From positions 1-33,898 of the forward strand of contig CADARO010000048.1 of the NCBI GenBank assembly GCA_902790345.1: a stretch of DNA of 33,898 bases, written 5' to 3'. The position numbers and the translations under genes are program-made. The notes below the pieces were generated by a model. The model saw only the letters and a list, made by a program, of their open reading frames with translations. It had not been told where the DNA came from and did not search any database. This DNA comes from an uncultured Eubacteriales bacterium (GTDB lineage: Bacteria; Bacillota; Clostridia; Christensenellales; Aristaeellaceae). Positions 1 to 8,191 of the stretch are shown in pieces. Every line of letters starts with the position of its first letter. Position 1 is the first letter of the stretch.

Positions 1-99
1 ACCGCCTGCTTGCTGTTAGACGCGCTGTTCAGCTTCAGGATCATCCGCGGTCACCTCCCTCAGCTCGCCGTCGATCATCATCATGACGGTGTCGTGCTC
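1..99. repeat. Terminal direct repeat, left copy (circular overlap)
   Basis: Bases 1-99 are identical to 33800-33898. An exact 99-bp repeat at the very ends of a contig is the usual product of assembling a circular molecule with a fixed k-mer. It also contains the start codon and first 14 codons of the endolysin gene (minus strand, ATG at 42-44), whose complete copy is at 32917-33843. It is therefore not a second gene. True defined phage end repeats are possible but less likely, because the packaging genes look cos-type. Confidence 0.93.
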
Positions 100-171
100 T
101 ACGGGCTCTTCGTGCTCGGGTTCCAAATTAGGCTTGGCGAGTATGCCCTTCAGGAAAGAAAATACGCCCAT
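16..171 (-). CDS. Small hypothetical protein, 51 aa, between tail fibre and endolysin
   Basis: A short ORF starting ATG at 169-171, one base after the stop of the 84-aa gene upstream (173-175), and ending TAA at 16-18. Its 3' end overlaps the endolysin start (ATG 42-44) in another frame. The N-terminus is hydrophobic (MGVFSFLKGILAKPN) and the rest is acidic, with many Glu and Asp. A strong endolysin ribosome site (GAGGGAGGTG) lies inside this gene, so the two are probably translationally coupled. No family is recognised. Position between the fibre genes and the lysis cassette is common for small accessory proteins in Firmicutes siphophages. The circular junction falls inside the gene's region, so an annotation of the linear contig may miss it. 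Confidence 0.6.
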   Translation of the reverse strand: MGVFSFLKGILAKPNLEPEHEEPVEHDTVMMMIDGELREVTADDPEAEQRV

Positions 172-172
172 A

Positions 173-427
173 TTACTCGCCCTCGCTTTCAGGCTCCGGT
201 TCCGACTCCGGTTTAATCCACGTTTCCGTCATAAGCACCACGCCAGACATATCAGTGATGTGGCAGGACACATAGTCGGTGTTGGGGTCGTGGTCATAGG
301 CATACGCGCCCAGATAGGCGTGGTAGCCCTGCTTTGCGGCGTCGTAGGTGTCCTTGACGACGATGCCCTTGTCATAGGCACCGTTTGTGCGCTTGATTTG
401 GTGCAGGAAAAACTTGTTCTCGTTCAT
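173..427 (-). CDS. Small hypothetical phage protein, 84 aa
   Basis: ATG at 425-427, preceded by an AAAGGAAG-type ribosome site. The protein begins MNENKFFLHQIKRTNGAYDK and ends in a Pro-Glu-Ser-rich acidic tail (PESEPEPESEGE). Its centre (YDAAKQGYHAYLGAYAYDHD) has the aromatic and small residue pattern of a compact soluble domain. No signal peptide or membrane segment is visible. It sits directly after the tail fibre gene and before the lysis genes, where many Clostridia siphophages carry a conserved small ORF of unknown role. I do not recognise a named function. Confidence 0.7.
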   Translation of the reverse strand: MNENKFFLHQIKRTNGAYDKGIVVKDTYDAAKQGYHAYLGAYAYDHDPNTDYVSCHITDMSGVVLMTETWIKPESEPEPESEGE

Positions 428-472
428 GGTTTATCTTCCTTTCATGTTTATTAAATACTGGATGCTATCGAC

Positions 473-1861
473 TTAATTTCTCAATACGTAATACTTCACA
501 GTTCTTGTGGATACTCCCCTACTGGTGACGTTTTTTACTCCCCATTTTGACGTTAAATTATTTCCCACAGGCAAATAACTGTCCCAATCCACAGTATCAC
601 TAACGCAAATCAAAGCATCGTTTATCGGTATATCCGTATACGCAATTCCGTTGCTATCGAATGTGACGGTTTGCGTTTCCGTGTAAAAATGCAATGACGC
701 GAATATGTTATTCAGCCCACCCCCATCCACCGCCTCCAGATATGCACTGGTTATGGCGGTATTCGCCGGTATCGCCTGTACTGCCTTGTATAGCCCATCA
801 GCGATGCCGGATATGGTGCTGTTGCGGACAATGACGTATTCGCCCACAGCCGCGCCGCCCGTGTAGGTGGTCTGATTGCCCTCGATGATGATGGCGATGT
901 CGGACTGGGCGGCGCCCAATTTGTCCGCAAGCGCCTTGCCCTGACGTGCGTCCAGCACCTTGCCCGCCGTCGTTGTGGTGAGGTCGTTGGCGATGTCGGA
1001 CACGTCGACCTTTGTCGCCATTGCTCTCTCGGCGCTGTCTGCGGCGTCCTCTGCTTCGGCAGCGCTGCCTGCGGCGGCGGTGGCGCTGCCCGCGGCAGCT
1101 GAGGCGCTCCCGCTTGCGGCTGTGGCGCTGCCCGCGGCGGCTGTGGCGCTTCCAGCGGCGGCCTGGGCGGCGGCCTGGGCGTCGCTGGCGGCCTGCTGGG
1201 CGGCGGGCGTTACGTCGCCCGTGGGGCCCTTCAGATTGTGAAACGCGAATGAAAAGCTCTTCGCCGTGTCCGGTCCGCTCGACGTGACCTCCACGGATGG
1301 GGTGCCCGTGTTGCCGTCCACTGTCGCGGAGACGCTGCCAAACCCGGCCGCCGGGCCTATGGCCGAGACGCCGGTGCTGACATAATCGTCGGCGTGGATA
1401 TCCCAGGTATACCAGATGCCGTCGCGGATGATCGGCTCGCGGTCCAGGTTTTCTACGGCGGACTGGATTGCGGCGATGGCCTGTTCGATGATGGTCTGCT
1501 CGGCCGGCGTGGGCTGCTGGCCGTCTTCGGTCCAGGCGCCCTCGGGCAGCTTGTAGTGGATCAGCGTGGAGGTGGCGCGCACTGCATTGTCGCCGCTGCC
1601 GGTGACGCCGTACACGCCGAACTTGATCCTGCCAGCGTCGGCCAGCGCCTCCCAGGGTACGGCCGCGTTACCCTCGGCGTCCACCATGGAGCCGTAGGCA
1701 TTCCCGTCTGCGCCCCAAAAAAGCGCCACTTTGCTCAGGCCCGCCCAGTTGTCGTCGAAGTCGAAGTGGACCTTGTCGAAGGCCACGCTGCCGGATGCGA
1801 GTATCTGCGTCTCACTCAGGCGCAGCTCATGGCCCACCAGGAAAGTGCTTAAGGTGTACAC
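473..1861 (-). CDS. Tail fibre / upper baseplate-type protein, 462 aa
   Basis: Likely receptor-binding or fibre protein at the distal tail. Residues 1-115 (MYTLSTFLVGHELRLSE...) form the compact beta-rich N-terminal module seen in Firmicutes siphophage fibres. Residues about 205-285 hold a glycine/alanine/serine-rich low-complexity stretch of repeated AAGSA units, probably a trimeric stalk. This is followed by a KVDVSDIANDLTTTTAGKVL segment, a motif frequent in phage fibre shafts. The C-terminal 150 residues are less GC-rich at DNA level than the stalk, as expected for a variable host-range tip. It starts 3 bp from the stop of the tail adhesin gene and is the last large tail gene of the operon. 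Fibre assignment is inference from composition and position; the receptor is unknown. Confidence 0.78.
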   Translation of the reverse strand: MYTLSTFLVGHELRLSETQILASGSVAFDKVHFDFDDNWAGLSKVALFWGADGNAYGSMVDAEGNAAVPWEALADAGRIKFGVYGVTGSGDNAVRATSTLIHYKLPEGAWTEDGQQPTPAEQTIIEQAIAAIQSAVENLDREPIIRDGIWYTWDIHADDYVSTGVSAIGPAAGFGSVSATVDGNTGTPSVEVTSSGPDTAKSFSFAFHNLKGPTGDVTPAAQQAASDAQAAAQAAAGSATAAAGSATAASGSASAAAGSATAAAGSAAEAEDAADSAERAMATKVDVSDIANDLTTTTAGKVLDARQGKALADKLGAAQSDIAIIIEGNQTTYTGGAAVGEYVIVRNSTISGIADGLYKAVQAIPANTAITSAYLEAVDGGGLNNIFASLHFYTETQTVTFDSNGIAYTDIPINDALICVSDTVDWDSYLPVGNNLTSKWGVKNVTSRGVSTRTVKYYVLRN

Positions 1862-1863
1862 GT

Positions 1864-4575
1864 CTATCCCTCCTTTTCAAGCTCTGCCACGCGGGCCTCC
1901 AGACTGGCCACCTTTGCCACGAGGAAGCCGATGTAATCCAATGACTTATAGCCCATGTCATCCTCGGACACCAGATAAGGCGCTATCGCTTCAACGTCCT
2001 GCGCGAAGTAGCCGATGTGCTCCTTATCGTCATGGTTCAGCTTCTTGTCGTTCCACTTGAATCGTCGCGCCTTGATATCGGATACGTCCGGGACTTCGCC
2101 AGATACAGTCTTGAGGCGTTGGTCAGAGGCTTGCGAAAGTGTTCCGGCGATCCATTCGTTGCCTTGATATCCTAAAGTGCGTATGTTATACCTGCTTGAT
2201 TCTGTTCCATTGCCAACAATTTCTATGTACGTTAAGGTGCTACTGCCCGCAGGGTCCTCCACATTCCATCTTCCAACAACATGCTGTGAATCTTTGTTGG
2301 CAATGGTGCCAATACCTTCTGCGTGGCTACCATAACCAATAGCTTGCGTTGAATTACCCTCTGCGTGAGAGGAACTACCGCTTGCTGTTGTGGATTCGCC
2401 CTCTGCGTGAGCGCGTAAGCCACTTGCTGTTGTTTCATAGCCCTCCGCGTGTGAAGATGTGCTGGTTGCTTTTGTGTAAGCTCCCTCTGCGTGAGCGTAA
2501 AAGCCGCTTGCTGTTGTATGCCAGCCTTCCGCGTGAGAATCAGCAGCGCTTGCTGTTGTGGACCCGCCCTCCGCATGACTTACAAGACCAGTTGCTTTTG
2601 TGTCTTGCCCCTCAGCGTGAGATGCGATGTTGGCAGAAGTTGTGCTAATACCCTCTGCGTGGCTATATGGGCGGGTTGCAGCAGTATTATAACCTTCTAT
2701 TATGGAACCGTACCCTAACGTTTCACTATTGTTACGCGATCCAAGGTCATAGCGATATATAGGAGAAGTGCTTCTATACGTTACAGATATTGTATCGCCA
2801 ACATTTACACCAGTAAGGTAAAAACGTGTACCAGGATAAGGCGTGGTAAATTGAACAATGGAATATCCTGTCGTGCGTAAAGCGCCGTTTACGGTTACGC
2901 TCACAATATCGTCTATACTTGAAACGGGATACGTTAAAGATTTAATGAACACCGATGCGACACTTGTTTCGGTATCTGTATACTCAAAGTATCCATCAGC
3001 GTTTCTTATATCGCCCATTACGGCAAACATGGCGCCGCTCGCGTCTTTAATCTCAAAAGAGTTATAGTCCATTTCGGCGTGAACGTCTGCCGTATTGCCT
3101 ATTGTTATGACGCTATCAAAGGTCGCCACGACATTATCGTCACCGTCGATAACCTGGAATTGCTTCGCATTGACGGTATTCCCGTCAATCGTGCCGCCAC
3201 TGAGGCGTGCCGCGGACATGAAGCCGGTCACGATCATGCTGGCATTGATCTTGCCGTCCATGGTGATGGCGACGTCGTCAAACGGCCCGTTATAGCCATT
3301 GTGGGAGTGACCCAAGCCGTTGAGGTTCCAGCGCCAGACGTTGACGGCGGTGCTGATGTCGTCGGTGTCCATGATGAGCAGCTCGTTGGGGTGCCCGTCG
3401 GCGTCGGTGTTGATCACCAGGTGGCCGCCCTGCCCGCCTTTGATCAAATCCGTTGCATAGGCGATAGCTGTTTCCAGATAGGTTTTTGTGGGCACGATCT
3501 TAAGCACGCCGTCGGTGACCTCCTGCCGGATCATCTGGTCAAGAGACGCCCGGGCGGTGCCCAGCTCCATGCTGTCGTAGCGATCCTGCAGCGCATCCCA
3601 CACCACGCGGATGATCTGCACGTTGTCGACCGCCACGCCGCCGGGGCCATAGATCACGTTGACGCGGTCGCACAGGCGCAGGCGTTGCAGCGGCGCCACA
3701 CCGGCATACTCCTCGGTCTGCCACAGCTGTGCAAAGCTGACCTTGATGTTGTCGGTGGGCAGCCATGTTTTGTTGTCCCGCATGCGCTTTAATGCGCGGG
3801 CGCTGATTTGTGCCTCGGTGGGCCTGGTATCCCACTCCTCTGACAGGTCCATGGCGATCACCTCGGCGTTGGAGGCGTCGTAGCCCGGGGCATACACCAC
3901 GCCGGGCGTGACCATATCGCCCGTCTCGGGGTCGGTCCAGTAGGGCACGGCCCCGCTGTACGCCTCCCAATAGTTGATATCCCGGTTATAATCGACCATG
4001 TTCACGCCGTAGCGGATGGTGACGCCGGTATCGCGCCCGCGGCTCTGCCACAGCTTGACGGTGAAGCGGTCCCACTCATAATCGCCCTTGCCGAAGGCGT
4101 CCAGGATGCTGCCCGCCTGGCCGCCCAGGGTCTCGCGGAGCGGCTGGGGCACGGTGACGCTGAAGCTGCCGGAGCTGGCCTTGTCCGTCCAGAAGGCGAA
4201 TGGGTTGGGGTTGTAGGTCTGGGTCTCCATCGCGGCGAGCGCCGCGGCGCAGTTATTGGCCGTGAATGGCTTGAGGATGATGCGGCTCAGGCGATAGCTG
4301 ATGTGGTGGGCGTAGAAGGTCACCACGCCGTCGATGGGCTGGGTGCGGGCGTAGATGTCGAAGGGCTGGGCGACGCCGCTTTCGTCGTGGGTACACAGGA
4401 TGATGCGGCCCTCCCGGATGTTTTCGTAGTTGTGCCCGGTGACCGGATAGGTGAACTGCACCTCGAAGATGCCGTTGCGCTCCTCGGTGACCTGGCACAT
4501 GCCGCAATCCGGCAGACGGCCCAGGCCGTTGGACGTGAAGGCGGTCTCGCCGCGCTCGTAAAGAATCGGAATCAT
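1864..4575 (-). CDS. Tail-associated protein: endopeptidase-like tail module + SHAEG repeats + S74 chaperone, 903 aa
   Basis: I place the start at ATG 4573-4575, overlapping the stop of the Dit gene (ATGA), rather than an upstream ATG that would add 46 arginine/histidine-rich residues of shadow sequence. The N-terminal ~400 residues (MIPILYERGETAFTSNGLGR...) match the prophage tail endopeptidase / siphovirus Tal (gp18-like) family and should form the hub under Dit. Residues about 638-763 are nine 14-residue repeats beginning SHAEG or AHAEG, as in YadA/Hia-type adhesin heads. The C-terminus (about 818-903) carries SDQRLK, GYFAQDVEAIAP and a final coiled coil, the signature of the peptidase S74 intramolecular chaperone, which trims itself off after trimerisation. 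Inference: this is a trimeric host-binding adhesin at the tail tip. Confidence 0.85.
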   Translation of the reverse strand: MIPILYERGETAFTSNGLGRLPDCGMCQVTEERNGIFEVQFTYPVTGHNYENIREGRIILCTHDESGVAQPFDIYARTQPIDGVVTFYAHHISYRLSRIILKPFTANNCAAALAAMETQTYNPNPFAFWTDKASSGSFSVTVPQPLRETLGGQAGSILDAFGKGDYEWDRFTVKLWQSRGRDTGVTIRYGVNMVDYNRDINYWEAYSGAVPYWTDPETGDMVTPGVVYAPGYDASNAEVIAMDLSEEWDTRPTEAQISARALKRMRDNKTWLPTDNIKVSFAQLWQTEEYAGVAPLQRLRLCDRVNVIYGPGGVAVDNVQIIRVVWDALQDRYDSMELGTARASLDQMIRQEVTDGVLKIVPTKTYLETAIAYATDLIKGGQGGHLVINTDADGHPNELLIMDTDDISTAVNVWRWNLNGLGHSHNGYNGPFDDVAITMDGKINASMIVTGFMSAARLSGGTIDGNTVNAKQFQVIDGDDNVVATFDSVITIGNTADVHAEMDYNSFEIKDASGAMFAVMGDIRNADGYFEYTDTETSVASVFIKSLTYPVSSIDDIVSVTVNGALRTTGYSIVQFTTPYPGTRFYLTGVNVGDTISVTYRSTSPIYRYDLGSRNNSETLGYGSIIEGYNTAATRPYSHAEGISTTSANIASHAEGQDTKATGLVSHAEGGSTTASAADSHAEGWHTTASGFYAHAEGAYTKATSTSSHAEGYETTASGLRAHAEGESTTASGSSSHAEGNSTQAIGYGSHAEGIGTIANKDSQHVVGRWNVEDPAGSSTLTYIEIVGNGTESSRYNIRTLGYQGNEWIAGTLSQASDQRLKTVSGEVPDVSDIKARRFKWNDKKLNHDDKEHIGYFAQDVEAIAPYLVSEDDMGYKSLDYIGFLVAKVASLEARVAELEKEG
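2287..2664 (-). repeat. Nine tandem 42-bp repeats encoding SHAEG units
   Basis: Nine consecutive in-frame 14-codon repeats, each opening with Ser/Ala-His-Ala-Glu-Gly followed by a Thr-rich stretch such as TTASG. On the plus strand the recurring marker is CCCTCTGCGTGAG or close variants. Repeats of this kind fold into left-handed beta-roll heads of trimeric adhesins. Copy number can change by recombination. The DNA here is visibly richer in A and T than the flanking structural genes. Confidence 0.9.
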
Positions 4576-5288
4576 ACGATCCACCACCTCGGCGTGATGT
4601 AGATGTCGGTGAAGCCCGTGAACAGCAGGGAGTTGAGGCCCGGCAGCAGCACCGGCGTGTCGGTGCCGGGCACTGTGACGTCGGCGTTGCGGTCCGTGGG
4701 GCCGGTGTGGCACATCATCAGCTCGCAGTCGATGTCCACATAGGTGCCGGCGTTGTTCGTGACCGTGAAATAGTTCAGGGTGTTCAGACGGAAGGTGCCG
4801 TTGCCGTAGAGCCTCAGGATCGGGCGCGCGATGAAGCGCGTGGGATTCCTTAGGACGTAGGTGTCAGCCGCGCCCAGCTGCCGGGTCTTCTCGCCGGATT
4901 TCAAAAAGCGCTGCGGCTTGACATTGAAGACCAGGTCGAACTTCGCCGCGCGGAGGCGCTGGGTGACGGCCGGATCGAATGGCCCGACATACATCGCCTG
5001 GCGGTATTCATCGGAGTGGTAGCTGTCCTCCAGGCGGAAATAGGATACCCGGGACAGCAGGAAGTTCCGCAGGTTTTCGATATTGCGCTCGAAGTCGCGG
5101 CAGATGAAGGCCGGATAGACCAGATCGTAATTCTGCAGACGGTTCGCGGTGACGATCAAGTCCCCGCTGCGGCCCGGAATTTGCAGGGTCTGCACCTCGC
5201 GGGCCGGGGCGGAAAAGGTGCCCGGCCCGCTGACGTACAGCCCGAAGTCGGTGCTGTCCATCCCGTCGATGATCAGATAGTTACGCAT
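4572..5288 (-). CDS. Distal tail protein (Dit-like, siphovirus tail family), 238 aa
   Basis: The hub protein linking the tail tube to the tip, acting as a hexamer in known Gram-positive siphophages. Start chosen at ATG 5286-5288 (MRNYLIIDGMDSTDFGLYVS), which overlaps the tape measure stop by 8 bp and has an AAAGGAG site about 9 bases upstream. The upstream ATG would add 11 basic residues. The N-terminal half carries the family pattern (PGRSGDLIV, an FICRDFERNIENLRNFL helix, YRQAMYVG) typical of Sipho_tail/Dit proteins. The C-terminal half looks like the beta-rich galectin-like part. Order tape measure, Dit, tail-tip protein is the standard one. Family assigned from sequence memory and synteny. 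Confidence 0.85.
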   Translation of the reverse strand: MRNYLIIDGMDSTDFGLYVSGPGTFSAPAREVQTLQIPGRSGDLIVTANRLQNYDLVYPAFICRDFERNIENLRNFLLSRVSYFRLEDSYHSDEYRQAMYVGPFDPAVTQRLRAAKFDLVFNVKPQRFLKSGEKTRQLGAADTYVLRNPTRFIARPILRLYGNGTFRLNTLNYFTVTNNAGTYVDIDCELMMCHTGPTDRNADVTVPGTDTPVLLPGLNSLLFTGFTDIYITPRWWIV

Positions 5289-6561
5289 AGGCCGCGCTCC
5301 TTTCCTGCATCTCGCGCACAAACACGCGCTTCACCGCCGCGGCGATCTGCTCCGCGGACTGGCCCGGCTGGGCGTTGATGGTGATGTTGACGGTCTGATT
5401 GCCGCCCAGGCGCGCGGGCTGGTTGGTCATGGGCGTAACGATGGCCCTGCCGTTGACCACGCGCAGGTATTCCGGCGCGCGCTCGCCGACGATGGCGCGC
5501 TGGCCCTCCTCCAATACGCCGCCGTTGGCCAGCAGCTTGTCGATGCGGCCCCAGCTGACTCCCTGGAGGTTGGCGCTCCAATCCAGGCCCGGGAATACGC
5601 GACCGATCACGGGCACGTCGATGGGTGCCAGATGGATGGCGACATGCTTGTTGATGCCGTCGATGACGCCGTTGATCGCGGATTCGACCTTGTCTATCAT
5701 CCAGTTCAGGCCGTCGATGATTGCGTTGATGGGCGCTTTCATCAGGTCCCCGACGCCAGAGAATATCCTCCCGAAGCCGCTGACGATGTTGTTCCAGGCT
5801 GCCTCCCAGTTGCCGGAGAAGACGTTGTTGATAAAGTCCACGATGCCGTTCAGGGCGGGCTGGATCGCGGCGATGGCTCCCGTGAATTTGTCATTGATCC
5901 AGTCCACCACCGGCTGGAAGTAGGTATCCCAGCCGGACTTGATCTTCTTGCCCAGGTCCTCAAACCAGGCCTTCGCGTTGTCCACGGCGGTCTTGAAGCC
6001 GGTGGAGATGGCCTCCAGCTTTTCGTCTACGGTAGCCTTGGCGTTGGTGAACCATTCCGAGACGGCTTTTTTGCGGGCCTCAAACCATTCGGAAATTGAG
6101 GAAACCGCATTTCCCGCCCATGCCTTTACATCATCCCATATACCGGTAAACCAATCCCCTATCGCTGCTTTTGTATTGGTGAACCATTCGCTCACAGCTG
6201 TTCCACGGGCCTCAAACCACTCAGACACAGCGGAGGCGGCATTACCCGCCCAGGTTGTAACGCTTTCCCACAAGCCGGTAAACCACTCACCCACCGCGGA
6301 GGCGGCATTACCCGCCCAGGTTGTAACGCTTTCCCACAAGCCGGTAAACCACTCACCCACCGCGGAGGCGGCATTACTCGCCCAGGTTGTAATGCTTTCC
6401 CACAAGCCGGTAAACCACTCACCCACCGCGGAGGCGGCATTACCCGCCCAGGTTGTAATGGCCGGTAAACCACTTACCCGACGCGGAGGCGGCATTACCC
6501 GCCCAGGTTGTAATGCTTTTCCACAATCCGGTAAACCAATTACCCACCGCGGTAATTGCAT
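5281..6561 (-). CDS. Tape measure protein, C-terminal part (frame broken at 6460/6461)
   Basis: The reading frame that continues the tape measure protein after a frameshift. Only the part downstream of about 6460 is in the original frame; the first ~33 residues of the open frame (MQLPRWVIGLPDCG...) are out-of-frame translation of the repeats. The true content is several copies of a 22-residue TTWAGNAASAVGEWFTGLWE-type repeat, then Trp-rich degenerate repeats (VSEWF, AWFEDL, GDWFTGIWD), then a region with FINNVFSGNWEAAW and GVGDLMKAPINAIIDGLN, typical of siphophage tape measure C-termini. It ends at TAA 5281-5283. With the missing 11 bp restored, this would join the N-terminal part into one protein of about 970 residues. 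Either a separate product or, more likely, half of one gene. Confidence 0.8.
   Translation of the reverse strand: MQLPRWVIGLPDCGKALQPGRVMPPPRRVSGLPAITTWAGNAASAVGEWFTGLWESITTWASNAASAVGEWFTGLWESVTTWAGNAASAVGEWFTGLWESVTTWAGNAASAVSEWFEARGTAVSEWFTNTKAAIGDWFTGIWDDVKAWAGNAVSSISEWFEARKKAVSEWFTNAKATVDEKLEAISTGFKTAVDNAKAWFEDLGKKIKSGWDTYFQPVVDWINDKFTGAIAAIQPALNGIVDFINNVFSGNWEAAWNNIVSGFGRIFSGVGDLMKAPINAIIDGLNWMIDKVESAINGVIDGINKHVAIHLAPIDVPVIGRVFPGLDWSANLQGVSWGRIDKLLANGGVLEEGQRAIVGERAPEYLRVVNGRAIVTPMTNQPARLGGNQTVNITINAQPGQSAEQIAAAVKRVFVREMQERSAAYA
6233..6551 (-). repeat. 66-bp tandem repeats in the tape measure gene, one copy 11 bp short
   Basis: Five head-to-tail copies at 6233-6298, 6299-6364, 6365-6430, 6431-6485 and 6486-6551. 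Four are 66 bp and nearly identical; the fourth is 55 bp because the bases CTTTCCCACAA are missing between 6460 and 6461 (plus strand). Each full unit encodes 22 residues. Loss of 11 bp shifts the frame and splits the gene. Tape measure repeats set tail length, so copy number is functionally meaningful. Collapse or error during assembly of near-identical repeats is an alternative explanation. Confidence 0.93.
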
Positions 6562-8179
6562 CTTTAGCCCACGCAGTGATTTCGTCCCAGTGCGTGACGA
6601 TGGCCGCCACCACCGCGCCGATGGCGACGACGATGCCGACAGGGCCGGTCAGCAGCGAAATCACGCTGCCGATGCCGGTGATCAGCCGCCCGCCGATTGC
6701 CAGCACCGGGCCGATGGCCGCGACCACCGCGCCGATCTTGACGATGGTCTCCTGCTGCGCCGGGGTCAGGGCGTTGAACTTGTCCACGAGTCCCTGTATA
6801 AATGTGATGACCGTCTGGAGGTGCGGAGCCAGCGCCTCACCTATGGAGGTGACCAGAACGTCAATGGAGCTTTTCAGCTTCTCGATTGAGCCACCGAACC
6901 CGCTCATCATGGCCTCGGACATCTCTTTAGTGGTCCCGGCGCAGGTTTCCAGGGATTTATTCAGCGCGCCGACGTCCTCCGGCGCGGTGTTGATCAGTGC
7001 CAGCCACGGAGCCATCTGGTTCTTGCCGAAGATGGCGGAAGCGGCGGCGAGCTGTTCAGACTCTGACAGTTTCGAGAAAGCGTCGTGCAGTTCTCGTTGG
7101 ACAGTGGCGGAGTCTTTCATGGAGCCGTCCGCTTTGGTGACGGAGATGCCCAGCGCTTTCATCTTCTCCGCGCCATCTTTGGTCGGAGAGACCAGGCGCG
7201 CAAGGCCGGTTTTCAGTGAGTTGGCCGCCTTGTCCGCCTCGATGCCGTTGTTCGCCATGACGCCCATGTACAGAGCAGCGTCATTGACGGTATAACCGGC
7301 CGCCGAGAAAATTGGCGCGGCGACGGACATAGCGTGCGACAGGCTGTCCACGTCCAGGGCGGAGTTGTTACAGGCTGCCGCAAACACATCGGCATAATGC
7401 TCGGCGTCCTTGAAACTGCCGTGAAAGCCGTTGATGGTGGCCACCAGTCCGCTGGACACGGTGTCCAGGTTGCCGCCCTCGCCAGCGGCAAGGTTCATAG
7501 CGGGCGCGAGCGCGGCGGCGGCCTCCTCCGCGTCCAGACCGGCGCGGGCAAAGTTCAGCGTGGCGGTGGCGGCGTCTTTCATGCCGAAGGTGGAGTTGGC
7601 CGCCGCGTCCTTCATGGCCTTGTTCAGCAGCTTGGCCTGTTCCTCGCTGTTGCCCATCGTCTTGTTGGTGAGCTGCATGGTCTTATCGACCTCGGCAAAG
7701 CTCGCCACGCCCGCCGTGCCGACGGCGACCAGCGGCAGGGTGACCTTCTGCGTCAGTTGATCGCCGACCGCGGAGATCTTCTTGCCTACCTCCTTCATCT
7801 TCTCCGCCACGGCCAATATCTGCTGCTTGGCGACGGATCCGAAGCTCTTATACTCATTTTTGAGGCTTTTCAGCTTGTTTTCAGTCTCGATGATTTCCCG
7901 CTGGAGGGCGTCGTACTGCTCGGGCGTCAGCGAATCCTTCTGGACTGACTTGAGCTCCCTCAAACGGTCCTGGGTTGTTTTGATTGCGGTTTGGAGCTCG
8001 CGCTGTTTTTGAGACAGCAATTCGGTGTTGCCCGGGTTGAACTTGAGCAGCTTGTCGATGTCCTTCAGGTTGCCCTGGGTGGTGCGCAGCTGCGTGTCCA
8101 CCTCTTTGAGCGCACTTTGCAGCTCTGTGGTATCGCCGCCGATCTTGATCGTGATGCCCTGAATCCTCTTGTTTGCCAC
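6440..8179 (-). CDS. Tape measure protein, N-terminal part, 579 aa open frame
   Basis: Starts GTG 8177-8179 (MANKRIQGITIKIGGDTTEL), 12 bp after the frameshifted tail chaperone stop. Residues 1-150 are a coiled coil (LRTTQGNLKDIDKLLKFNPG...), the scaffold that spans the tail lumen. Residues about 165-420 match the TP901-type tape measure core (MKDAAANSTFGMKDAATATL, VMANNGIEADKAANSLKTGL). Residues about 490-550 contain long hydrophobic stretches (IGAVVAAIGPVLAIGG, GIVVAIGAVVAAIV), probably the segment inserted in the host membrane during DNA entry. The frame then enters the 66-bp repeats and stops at 6440, shortly after an 11-bp deletion. The remainder of the protein is in the next frame. As written the phage might not build normal tails unless the deletion is an assembly error or this is a defective variant. 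Confidence 0.88.
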   Translation of the reverse strand: MANKRIQGITIKIGGDTTELQSALKEVDTQLRTTQGNLKDIDKLLKFNPGNTELLSQKQRELQTAIKTTQDRLRELKSVQKDSLTPEQYDALQREIIETENKLKSLKNEYKSFGSVAKQQILAVAEKMKEVGKKISAVGDQLTQKVTLPLVAVGTAGVASFAEVDKTMQLTNKTMGNSEEQAKLLNKAMKDAAANSTFGMKDAATATLNFARAGLDAEEAAAALAPAMNLAAGEGGNLDTVSSGLVATINGFHGSFKDAEHYADVFAAACNNSALDVDSLSHAMSVAAPIFSAAGYTVNDAALYMGVMANNGIEADKAANSLKTGLARLVSPTKDGAEKMKALGISVTKADGSMKDSATVQRELHDAFSKLSESEQLAAASAIFGKNQMAPWLALINTAPEDVGALNKSLETCAGTTKEMSEAMMSGFGGSIEKLKSSIDVLVTSIGEALAPHLQTVITFIQGLVDKFNALTPAQQETIVKIGAVVAAIGPVLAIGGRLITGIGSVISLLTGPVGIVVAIGAVVAAIVTHWDEITAWAKDAITAVGNWFTGLWKSITTWAGNAASASGKWFTGHYNLGG

Positions 8180-8191
8180 TATCTCACCACC

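Noticed and set aside
1..99. Genuine defined terminal repeats of a linear phage chromosome
   Set aside because: The repeat cuts through the endolysin and a small gene, has no special features, and its 99-bp length matches assembly overlap.
473..1861. Diversity-generating retroelement target in the fibre gene
   Set aside because: No reverse transcriptase gene is present and no second copy (template repeat) of the fibre 3' end was seen elsewhere.
2287..2664. CRISPR array
   Set aside because: The regular 42-bp periodicity is coding repeats in frame (SHAEG), with no conserved direct repeat/variable spacer pattern.
3079..3792. Long plus-strand ORF opposite the tail-tip gene (and similar ones at 10386-12383, 23263-24204, 32935-33885)
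   Set aside because: Shadows of real minus-strand genes in GC-rich DNA: Gly/Val/His/Arg-biased peptides, no ribosome sites, no motifs.
6431..6485. Programmed frameshift in the tape measure gene
   Set aside because: No slippery run is present; the frame change is explained by an 11-bp gap relative to the four other repeat copies.
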